From the NCBI GenBank assembly GCA_900320245.1, contig ONRP01000004.1, forward strand, positions 1-64,000: a DNA stretch of 64,000 nucleotides, read 5' to 3'. Origin of the DNA: an uncultured Prevotellaceae bacterium. GTDB taxonomy: Bacteria; Bacteroidota; Bacteroidia; Bacteroidales; Muribaculaceae. The translations under genes and the position numbers were made by a program. Under the pieces are notes generated by a model that was given only the letters and a program-made list of their open reading frames with translations, did no database searches and was not told where the DNA came from. Positions 9,965-17,200 of the stretch are shown one piece after another (within the stretch, counting starts at the first letter, position 1; each line of letters opens with the position of its first letter).

Positions 9965-10720
9965 ATGAAATTCATCTCGTGGAATGTGAACGGCCTGCGT
10001 GCAGTGGCCGGCAAGGGCTTTGCCGACATCTTCAAGGAACTGGACGCTGATTTCTTCTGCCTGCAGGAGACCAAGATGCAGCAGGGACAGTTGGACCTGG
10101 AGTTTGACGGTTACCGCTCCTATTGGAACTATGCCGAGAAGAAGGGGTACTCGGGCACGGCCATCTACAGCCGGCACGAACCTGTGGGCGTGACCTATGG
10201 CATCGGCATCGAGGAGCATGACCATGAGGGCCGTGTCATCACCCTCGAGATGCCCGGTTTCTACCTCGTGACCTGTTACACACCCAACAGCCAGGACGGC
10301 CTCAAGCGTCTAGACTACCGCATGACGTGGGAAGACGCCTTCCGTGGCTATCTGATGGAACTCGACAAGAAGAAACCCGTCATCGTGTGCGGCGACCTCA
10401 ATGTGGCCCATCAGGAGATTGACCTCAAGAATCCCAAGACCAACCGCAAGAATGCCGGCTTCACCGACGAGGAGCGCGACAAGATGACCGTGCTGCTGGC
10501 GGCAGGTTTCACCGACACCTGGCGTTTCTTTAACCCCGATGTAGCCGATGTCTACTCCTGGTGGAGTTACCGTTTCAAGGCCCGTGAGAAGAACGCGGGC
10601 TGGCGCATCGACTACTTCCTGGTGAGCAACCGCTTGCAGCAGCAGTTGAGCGACGCCAAGATCCACACTGCCATCTATGGCAGCGACCACTGCCCCGTCG
10701 AGGTTGATATCGATTTATAG
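9965..10720 (+). CDS. xth: Exodeoxyribonuclease III / AP endonuclease
   Basis: 251 residues of the exonuclease-endonuclease-phosphatase fold. MKFISWNVNGLRA opens the protein; LQETKMQ holds the metal-binding glutamate (E37 region), CGDLNVAHQEIDL the catalytic Asp/Asn pair, WRIDYFLVS and GSDHCPV the catalytic histidine. The enzyme cleaves the DNA backbone 5' of abasic sites in base-excision repair and removes 3' blocking groups. The length is that of the ExoIII group. A 9-bp array begins 3 bases after the stop. Confidence 0.95.
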   Translation: MKFISWNVNGLRAVAGKGFADIFKELDADFFCLQETKMQQGQLDLEFDGYRSYWNYAEKKGYSGTAIYSRHEPVGVTYGIGIEEHDHEGRVITLEMPGFYLVTCYTPNSQDGLKRLDYRMTWEDAFRGYLMELDKKKPVIVCGDLNVAHQEIDLKNPKTNRKNAGFTDEERDKMTVLLAAGFTDTWRFFNPDVADVYSWWSYRFKAREKNAGWRIDYFLVSNRLQQQLSDAKIHTAIYGSDHCPVEVDIDL

Positions 10721-10722
10721 AC

Positions 10723-10767
10723 CTCTTCCAGTATATCCAGATTATCCAGACACTCCAGATTCTCCAT
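10723..10767. repeat. Nonamer tandem array
   Basis: Five 9-bp units: CTCTTCCAG, TATATCCAG, ATTATCCAG, ACACTCCAG, ATTCTCCAT. The core TCCAG is kept while the first four bases vary. It fills the 49-base gap between the exonuclease stop and the next ATG (10770), so it occupies the expected leader of the permease gene. Confidence 0.85.
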
Positions 10768-10769
10768 CT

Positions 10770-11966
10770 ATGGCACAAACAGTACAACCCAAGAAATATG
10801 ACTTTGACCGCGTCGTGAGGATGGTGCTGACCCTCATCAGCGTGGCCGTCGGCGTCTGGCTCGTCAATTACCTGAGCCCGGTGCTCATGCCCTTTGTCGT
10901 GGGCTTCATTTTGGCCTATATCATCGAGCCGCTGGTCGAGTGGCTGCAACGCAAGGCGCGCATCAGTTCGCGAGGCGTTGCGGTTACCCTTGCGCTCATC
11001 ATTGTCCTCGGGACGATAGTGGGTTTGTGCTGGCTCATCATCCCTTACCTTATCGACGAGTTTAGCGTGATGTCAAAGCAACTGGCGGCCTATGCCAGGT
11101 CGTCGCTGCACATCCCCTATGTGCCGGCCGAAATCAACGAATTCATCCAGCGCTATATCGACCTGGATAAGTTCAACGAAATCTTCAGCAAGCAGCAATG
11201 GATGGAGATCGTCAACAAGGCCGTCTCGGGTGCCTGGTCGGTTGTGGGTGGCACGATGAGCGTGATTTTCAGTATCATCTCGTGGTTCATCGTGCTGTTG
11301 TACATGTTCTTCATCCTGCTGGACTACAATAAGTTGTCAAGGGCTTTCAAGGCCGCTATCCCGCCCAAGTACCGCCGCATGTCGCTGCGTGTCTTCGGCG
11401 ACGTGGCCGACACGATGAGCCGATACTTCCGCGGCCAGGCAGCGGTGTCGTTCTTTGTGGGCGTGATTTTCGCCATCGAGTTCTACATCATCGGTCTGCC
11501 CATGGCCATCGCCTTCGGCATGTTTGTGGGCCTGCTCAACATGGTACCCTATCTGCAACTCATCTCGATTCCTATTGCCGCCTTCCTGTGTCTGGTGGCG
11601 ACAGCGGCCACCGGCGGCAGTTTCTGGGTGATGTTCGGATGGGTCATCTTGGCCTACCTCATCTGCCAGGTCATCCAGGACATGGTGCTCATCCCCACCA
11701 TCATGAAGTCGCAGATGGGCCTCAACCCTGCCATCATCTTCCTGTCGTTGTCGTTGTGGGTCTATGTGCTGGGTTTCATCGGCCTGATTATCGGCTTGCC
11801 GCTGACGACGCTCATCATCTCCTATTACTGCGAGTTTGTGCTCCACCAGCCCAACCCGTTGCACAAGAGCAATAAGAAGAAAAACGAATCCAAGAAGGCT
11901 CCCTTGGCCCTCACGTCATCGTTCATCAGCACCTATCGCAACGAGAACGGCAGCGACAAGGCTTGA
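10770..11966 (+). CDS. AI-2E family transporter (PerM/UPF0118)
   Basis: 398 residues from the ATG at 10770. An in-frame extension back to 10677 is rejected because it translates the nonamer array. Family features are an N-terminal pair of helices ending PVLMPFVVGFILAYIIEPLVEWLQ, a soluble middle part, and the C-terminal block GLPMAIAFGMFVGLLNMVPYLQ, ending VLGFIGLIIGLPLTTLI. Members include the TqsA autoinducer-2 exporter and Na+/H+ antiporters, so the substrate is uncertain. Inner membrane. It lies 10 bases upstream of miaA and is probably co-transcribed with it. Confidence 0.9.
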   Translation: MAQTVQPKKYDFDRVVRMVLTLISVAVGVWLVNYLSPVLMPFVVGFILAYIIEPLVEWLQRKARISSRGVAVTLALIIVLGTIVGLCWLIIPYLIDEFSVMSKQLAAYARSSLHIPYVPAEINEFIQRYIDLDKFNEIFSKQQWMEIVNKAVSGAWSVVGGTMSVIFSIISWFIVLLYMFFILLDYNKLSRAFKAAIPPKYRRMSLRVFGDVADTMSRYFRGQAAVSFFVGVIFAIEFYIIGLPMAIAFGMFVGLLNMVPYLQLISIPIAAFLCLVATAATGGSFWVMFGWVILAYLICQVIQDMVLIPTIMKSQMGLNPAIIFLSLSLWVYVLGFIGLIIGLPLTTLIISYYCEFVLHQPNPLHKSNKKKNESKKAPLALTSSFISTYRNENGSDKA

Positions 11967-11976
11967 TGTTGCGGCG

Positions 11977-12873
11977 ATGGACAAGACCCTGATTGTCATC
12001 ACTGGACCCACAGGAGTGGGCAAGACGGCGGCGGCCATCAACCTGGCCCGTCACCTGCATTGCGACATCGTCAACGCCGATTCCCGTCAGATCTATCGCG
12101 GCATCCCCATCTGTACGGCCGCACCCACGCCCGACCAGTTGGCGGCGGTGAGGCATCACTTTGTGGCTTTCAAGGAATTGGAAGAGAGTTACAGCGCGGC
12201 TCAGTTCGAGAGCGACGTCATGGCCCTGCTGCCCGCCTTGTGGCAGCAAGGCGACCATGTCGTGATGTGTGGCGGCTCGATGCTCTATGTCGACGCGGTG
12301 TGCAACGGCATCGACCAGTTGCCCGACATCAGTCCCGAGGTGCGCGCCGCCGTCAAGGAGAAACTGCGCCTCGAGGGGTTGGAAAGCCTGGTCAGGGAAT
12401 TGGAAGGGCTGGACCCGCAGTATGCCGCGACGGTCGACCGCCGCAATACCAGCCGCGTGTGCCATGCCGTGGAAATCTGTCGGCAGGCCGGAGTGCCCTA
12501 TTCGTCGTTGCGCACCGGCACCGCCAAGCAACGTGATTTCAGAATCGTCAAACTCGTCCTCAACATCGAGCGGGAGCGCCTGTTTGACCTCATCAACCGC
12601 CGTGTGGACCAGATGATTGAAGCAGGCTTGGAAGAAGAGGCCCGCTCGGTCTACCACCTGCGCCATCTCAACTCGCTCAACACTGTGGGCATGAAAGAGC
12701 TGTTCGCCATGTTCGACGGCACGATGGACCGCCACACGGCCATCGAGCGCATGAAGAAAAACACACGCCTTTATGCCAAGAAACAACTCACGTGGTACAA
12801 AAGAGACCAGGCCGTCACCTGGGTTTCCCCCGATGACGACCTGATGAACCTTCTTTCAGGTTTTGACTCCTAA
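11977..12873 (+). CDS. miaA: tRNA dimethylallyltransferase
   Basis: 298 residues from the ATG at 11977; the longer frame upstream overlaps the permease gene and is not used. The P-loop GPTGVGKT (residues 10-17) is followed by IVNADSRQIYRGI, GGSMLYVDAV and the DRRNTSRVCHAVEI segment, then LNTVGMKEL near the C-terminus. The enzyme adds the isopentenyl group to A37 of tRNAs that read codons starting with U. The Bacteroidetes protein is often about 300 residues, as here. The TAA stop is the first three bases of a TAACTCC repeat unit. Confidence 0.96.
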   Translation: MDKTLIVITGPTGVGKTAAAINLARHLHCDIVNADSRQIYRGIPICTAAPTPDQLAAVRHHFVAFKELEESYSAAQFESDVMALLPALWQQGDHVVMCGGSMLYVDAVCNGIDQLPDISPEVRAAVKEKLRLEGLESLVRELEGLDPQYAATVDRRNTSRVCHAVEICRQAGVPYSSLRTGTAKQRDFRIVKLVLNIERERLFDLINRRVDQMIEAGLEEEARSVYHLRHLNSLNTVGMKELFAMFDGTMDRHTAIERMKKNTRLYAKKQLTWYKRDQAVTWVSPDDDLMNLLSGFDS

Positions 12874-12909
12874 CTCCTAACTTCTAACTCCTAACTCCTA
12901 ACTATTAAA
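12864..12909. repeat. Heptamer tandem array between convergent genes
   Basis: Units TGACTCC, TAACTCC, TAACTTC, TAACTCC, TAACTCC, TAACTAT run contiguously. The array overlaps the last codons and stop of miaA (12871-12873) and, on the other strand, the stop of the C10 protease (12905-12907). The convergent genes therefore have only 31 bases between their stops, all of it repeat. Confidence 0.92.
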
Positions 12910-15481
12910 TCCCCTGAATGATGTTGATGACAGCATTGACGTCGGCAAGATTGACTTCGCCGTCGCCGTTGACGTCAGCATCAGTATTTCCGGTGCTGCC
13001 GAGGATGATATCGATGACGGCATTCACGTCAGCGATGTTGACCTCGCCGTCGAGATTGACATCTCCGGCAATCTGTAAATCCTTGTAGTGCAGGGTGAAG
13101 TCATCGACATAGGTCGATGCCGTGCCGCCGCCGGTCATGGCCACGCGGAACAGAGCGCCGTCACGGGCGTTCAGGTTAAGTTGCCAGATGACAAGTTCAG
13201 TACTACTGCCGGGGACGATGGCGGCGAGTTCACCTTCGATAGTGGGAACCTTGACCCAATTTGCGCCATTGTCCACCGAGTATTCCAGAGTGTACTTGGC
13301 ATCGGCCGACGCGTTGTTGAAGAAGGTGGCCGTAGCCATCAGGAAATGGTGGGCAACCGGCTCGACGCTATAGAAAGTGCTCGGTTTCTTCATCACCACC
13401 GAGTGGCTGCCGTTGCACTTGCCTTCGCCGGGAGCGCGCACGCCGCTCTTGTTGAAGTTCCACTTGGTGAACACGCCCTGGACATTGGTCTGGCTGGTCG
13501 ATGAGTTGGCCTCCATGGCCTCGAAGTCCTCGACAATTTTATCACTCTTGGGGAGGATGACAAGATTGTAGGTGCCGTCGGGCTCTTCCAGGTCATACCA
13601 TCCCCCGCGGGGGGTGAACGGCTGGCCGCTGTCATCCACGAGCAGAAGTTGGTAACGTCCCCATTCTGCCGGGGCCATCATCTGCAGTGTGTAGGACTCG
13701 GTGCTGTTGAAGGCAACCGATACGGGAACAGGGTCGCTGACAGCCACCTCGGTTCCGTTGGAACGCAACGACAGGTGCATGTTGCCAATGGTTTGGTTGA
13801 CAGGTCCTTGCGGCCCGTATCCGTAACCCGTGTAGGACAGCGTGACATTGACATCAAAGGGCTCGTTCACATAGATGTCGAGGTTTGCCGGAGCGAAGGC
13901 ATCAAGGTCATAGGTCTCGGCCAGCGCGCAATCCGACAGCGACACCATGTCACCGTCCAGGCGCATCTTGCAGAAGACGGGTTGCCCTAACTGATTACTG
14001 ATCCAGGAATCGTAGTTGCCGTCTTTCAGAGGCGAATAGGCCATTTTGATGATATACTCGCCATCCTCCAGCGATGCGTCGGGGGTGAAGACGATATCCT
14101 CGTTATTGGCCCACCAACTTGAGGGGAACACCTTATAACTCAACTTGTGGGACTGCTGTTTCACGCCGTTCTGGTCATAGACTGCCAGTTCCATAGGAAT
14201 GGTGTCATAGGGTATCGACCAGTTTCCCACGCTCTCGTAGCCGACGGTCTCGAGCAAGTTGCCTTGGACAATCAGGTCCGAGAAACCGATGCTCACCTCG
14301 CTGTCGCGGGGTGCACTCTGCATGTTGGGATGCATCACGCCGCGCAGGTAGAGCACGTCGGCCACCTCATTGCCGCGAGGAGCGGGAATGATACCGAACA
14401 TGGCGTCCTGGCCATACTTGAAGTCGTTGCCTGCCGAGGGGGCCAGCACCGATACCAGGAAGTAGTTGTCATAGGCTCCGCCCCAACCCCAGTTGACGTG
14501 GAAATAACCGTCGGTGTCATAGCCGTCGAACACGAAGGCATGGCCGCCCAACGAGCCCTGCGAATAGGCAAATCCGCAATACAGGATGGGACGGCCGGCG
14601 CTGAGTTCGTCCATGAGCACCAGGTCCCACTCCTCGCCACCGAACAGGTCGCGCTGCAGCAGGTAAGCCTTGTCGCTGTATCCGAAATATGTAATCAGGG
14701 CTTCGAGAGCATCGGTCTCCTGGGCACCGCTCGAAGCACCGTAATTCATGTCTACCGAGATGCCGACATCGCTCATCAGTTTGGCCACGGCATAGCAGGA
14801 CTCGGGGCTGCTGCTGGAGTCGTAAGTGTCCAGCATGAGGTCCCACTCATAAACCGATTGGCTGAAATCGGCGTAGAGTGTGGTAGGATCGGTATTGTTG
14901 ACATTGCAATTGTAGGAATGGCTGCCGGTGCCTCGCTCAGGCCACTCGTGGTAGTTCATGATTTGGGCCATCGCTGTGGCTACACATCCCGTCACGGCAC
15001 GTACCGCTCCTCCGCTATAGGTGGGGCACAGGTTGTTGTAGGGGGCCTCCTGGTTCCATCGGGTGGTCACCAAGGGCGCGACGGCGGTGCTCCGCTTGAC
15101 GGGGTGGTGGACTACCGCTTTGCTATGCGCCTTCAGGTAGGCAATCTCGCGGTTCATCTCCGTCATCCAGTCCTGCATGGGCAGGGGAATGTCGCTCGAC
15201 GTGAACGCTCCGGTGTTGCCATAGCCCAGCACCTGCGGCAACCGTTCGTCACCGGCGACGATGACAAATCCGTCCTGCTCGCCGCGGTTGAAGATGTAGA
15301 AGTGGCTGTCCTGGGCAGTGTAGGCAAGCCGCAGCGACAACGAGCCCGGTGCCGAGGACCGGGAAGACTTCTCGGCAAAAAACTGTGCAGCCGTCTGGCG
15401 GGCTGCCGATTCGCTCACCCGTTGGGCCTGCACAGTGCAGACCGTGGCCAGGGTGATGGCTAACAGAAGTATTCGTTTCAT
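12905..15481 (-). CDS. C10 (streptopain-family) cysteine protease with dockerin-like repeats (NIADVN class)
   Basis: 858 residues from the ATG at 15481; the longer start at 15526 is rejected because the -7 box covers it. The order is signal peptide MKRILLLAITLATVCTVQAQ, a streptopain-type propeptide (FYIFNRGEQDGFVIVAGDER), a C10 catalytic domain with Cys166 in TGCVATA, His314 in GGHAFVFDGY and the VNWGWGG loop, then several beta-sandwich domains (about 370-800). At the end are two EF-hand repeats, DVNLDGEVNIADVNAVIDIIL and a second of the same type. C10 enzymes are secreted papain-fold proteases activated by prodomain removal. Unlike the other C10 genes here it stands alone and has the NIADVN repeat class used in the glycan locus. 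Confidence 0.93.
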   Translation of the reverse strand: MKRILLLAITLATVCTVQAQRVSESAARQTAAQFFAEKSSRSSAPGSLSLRLAYTAQDSHFYIFNRGEQDGFVIVAGDERLPQVLGYGNTGAFTSSDIPLPMQDWMTEMNREIAYLKAHSKAVVHHPVKRSTAVAPLVTTRWNQEAPYNNLCPTYSGGAVRAVTGCVATAMAQIMNYHEWPERGTGSHSYNCNVNNTDPTTLYADFSQSVYEWDLMLDTYDSSSSPESCYAVAKLMSDVGISVDMNYGASSGAQETDALEALITYFGYSDKAYLLQRDLFGGEEWDLVLMDELSAGRPILYCGFAYSQGSLGGHAFVFDGYDTDGYFHVNWGWGGAYDNYFLVSVLAPSAGNDFKYGQDAMFGIIPAPRGNEVADVLYLRGVMHPNMQSAPRDSEVSIGFSDLIVQGNLLETVGYESVGNWSIPYDTIPMELAVYDQNGVKQQSHKLSYKVFPSSWWANNEDIVFTPDASLEDGEYIIKMAYSPLKDGNYDSWISNQLGQPVFCKMRLDGDMVSLSDCALAETYDLDAFAPANLDIYVNEPFDVNVTLSYTGYGYGPQGPVNQTIGNMHLSLRSNGTEVAVSDPVPVSVAFNSTESYTLQMMAPAEWGRYQLLLVDDSGQPFTPRGGWYDLEEPDGTYNLVILPKSDKIVEDFEAMEANSSTSQTNVQGVFTKWNFNKSGVRAPGEGKCNGSHSVVMKKPSTFYSVEPVAHHFLMATATFFNNASADAKYTLEYSVDNGANWVKVPTIEGELAAIVPGSSTELVIWQLNLNARDGALFRVAMTGGGTASTYVDDFTLHYKDLQIAGDVNLDGEVNIADVNAVIDIILGSTGNTDADVNGDGEVNLADVNAVINIIQGI

Positions 15482-15523
15482 AATCGGGTTTAGAAGAAAA
15501 TTCAGTAGAATAATATGATTATG

Positions 15524-15554
15524 CAAAAGTAGTCATTCTCGCTATTGTGTGCAA
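15524..15554 (-). promoter_or_regulatory. Promoter of the 12905-15481 protease
   Basis: Minus-strand TTG (15552-15554), 20 bp, TACTTTTG (15524-15531). It supports the start at 15481, since transcription would begin downstream of 15526. Confidence 0.72.
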
Positions 15555-15632
15555 GAATGTCGCCTGGTTTTGTTGAATTTCGGCCGGGGTGGCTAAAAGG
15601 TGTATGTGCCGATATCGGCACATACTACAATG

Positions 15633-16385
15633 TCAATCAATCAGTTGTGCAATCGTTGCGGCAACACGGCGTGCCGTGGTGTAGTCCAGGCTGGCCTCGT
15701 TGGCGCCGGGACGCCCCATGTACAGGTTGGGGTTGACATATTGCATTGCGCTGGGCTGGGGCTCGCGGCCCGAGAAGTGGAACTCGTGCAGCCCTGTCTT
15801 CGCGCGCAGTTCAGCGATGTTGTCCTCGGTCACGCCGCTGCCGGCCATCAGGATGATGCGCCCCGCAGCCTGCCGGTTGAGACGGGCGAGCAAGTCAGCG
15901 CCCTGGATGGCTTTGGGCTGCTGGCCCGAGGTGAGGATGCGGTCAAAGCCGAGGCCGATGATGTCCTCCAGCACCTGTTCCGGGTCGGCTGCGCGGTCAA
16001 AGGCGCGGTGCATCGTCACGCTCATCCCCTTGGCGCAGTCCATCAGGTAACGGTTCTTCTCGACATCGATGGTGCCGTCGGCCCGCAGGCAGCCGAACAC
16101 CACGCCGTCAACGCCCAGTTCGCGGCACACGGCGATGTCGGCAGCCATGCGCTCCACCTCCAGGTCGCTGTACAGGAAGTCCCCGCCGCGCGGACGGATA
16201 ATCACGTGCAGCCGTGTTGTCGTGAGCACGCGCCGTGCTACCTTGATTTCGCCATAACTGGGTGTCGTTCCACCCTCGGGGATGCCGGCGCACAGTTCCA
16301 CGCGGTCGGCTCCGCCCTCTTGTGCCGCCAGACAGGATTCCACGCCGTTGGCACACACTTCTACCATGAATTCGTCTCGTCTCAT
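15633..16385 (-). CDS. cutC: CutC family protein
   Basis: 250 residues, a TIM-barrel protein of the CutC family. It opens FMVEVCANGVESCLAAQEGGADRVELCAG, with VIIRPRGGDFLYS, GVDGVVFGCL, MSVTMHRAFD, RILTSGQ and IILMAGSGVTEDNI all present. The family was linked to copper tolerance in E. coli, but that role is disputed and the true reaction is unknown. Length is typical. It has its own promoter. Cytoplasmic. Confidence 0.94.
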   Translation of the reverse strand: MRRDEFMVEVCANGVESCLAAQEGGADRVELCAGIPEGGTTPSYGEIKVARRVLTTTRLHVIIRPRGGDFLYSDLEVERMAADIAVCRELGVDGVVFGCLRADGTIDVEKNRYLMDCAKGMSVTMHRAFDRAADPEQVLEDIIGLGFDRILTSGQQPKAIQGADLLARLNRQAAGRIILMAGSGVTEDNIAELRAKTGLHEFHFSGREPQPSAMQYVNPNLYMGRPGANEASLDYTTARRVAATIAQLID

Positions 16386-16405
16386 CGTTTCAACCTATTG
16401 ATGCA

Positions 16406-16436
16406 CAAAATTACCGATGATGGTTGACTTACACAA
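16406..16436 (-). promoter_or_regulatory. Promoter of cutC
   Basis: Minus-strand TTG (16434-16436), 20 bp, TAATTTTG (16406-16413), about 20 bases before the start. Confidence 0.7.
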
Positions 16437-16491
16437 CTGTTTCGGTCATTTTTCGGTCACCGGTGGCGGATTCCGCTTTCGGTGTCGGCAC

Positions 16492-16517
16492 AAAAAAGCC
16501 CACCTGGCGGGTGGGCT
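16492..16517 (-). terminator. Terminator of the 16539-17162 gene and the operon before it
   Basis: On the minus strand AGCCCACC pairs with GGTGGGCT and a run of six T residues follows. It is the first clear terminator after the dockerin gene series that starts at 22499. Confidence 0.85.
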
Positions 16518-16538
16518 GATTCGTTTTAGTTGTGTGGG

Positions 16539-17162
16539 TTAGAGTGTGAACCGTTTTCCGTTCCACTTCAGCGTCTTTACTTTCTTGCCGCTGTCATACC
16601 ACAAGGTGACCGTGATGTCCTTACCCTTGCGCGGCAAGGTATAGGAATGCCTTACGTCGTATTTATACACGGCCTCGGTGCCCCTCCTGTCCTCGCAGTA
16701 GGTCATGATCTTCTTAGCATTGTCGTAGCGGTAGAAATCGAGGCCGTCATACTGGCCGGCTTCACACCGCCCATCGATGAAAGATGCCACATTGTAGGCA
16801 AACAGTTTGTGTTTTCCGTCGGCCTCGTTCCAGTAGCACATCTCAACCCTCAACAAGTGCTCTATAGATTCATACTCCGATCTGCTTTCATAGAGCACAT
16901 AACCGTTTTTCTCATCGATGGTGAGAGTCACGCCTTCTTCCATCGGGAGGCCTTTTTCATGCCTGTCCCATGCATAGGCGACGGCGTTGAGCACTTCGTT
17001 GCAGCACTCTTCTTCGTCAACATTCTCGGTAGTGGCAACAAAGGCCGTTACAAAGTCGCGGATGTTGGGTCTTGCGCCTTTATATTTCACACGGATGGCA
17101 TCCTGCGCAGTCAGCGCCAAGGCGCAGCAGGCAATCAAGAGGGTCAATGACAATCGTTTCAT
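16539..17162 (-). CDS. Small secreted protein of unknown function
   Basis: 207 residues. Signal peptide MKRLSLTLLIACCALALTAQ (signal peptidase I or, less likely, a lipoprotein). The mature part is a mixed alpha/beta domain with acidic and aromatic residues, a CC pair (about 52-53), and a C-terminal beta region ending WNGKRFTL. No known motif was recognised. It starts 38 bases after the phosphodiester glycosidase gene, with a terminator behind it, so it is probably the last gene of that operon. It lacks dockerin repeats. Confidence 0.7.
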   Translation of the reverse strand: MKRLSLTLLIACCALALTAQDAIRVKYKGARPNIRDFVTAFVATTENVDEEECCNEVLNAVAYAWDRHEKGLPMEEGVTLTIDEKNGYVLYESRSEYESIEHLLRVEMCYWNEADGKHKLFAYNVASFIDGRCEAGQYDGLDFYRYDNAKKIMTYCEDRRGTEAVYKYDVRHSYTLPRKGKDITVTLWYDSGKKVKTLKWNGKRFTL

Positions 17163-17200
17163 GATCTTGATATTATTAGGATGTTACTGAATAGTGTCAA

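Noticed and set aside
10677-10769. Longer N-terminus for the AI-2E-family permease
   Set aside because: It overlaps xth and then translates the nonamer array.
11836-11976. Longer N-terminus for miaA
   Set aside because: The in-frame extension overlaps the permease gene and is unlike any MiaA; the P-loop sits at the normal distance from the ATG at 11977.
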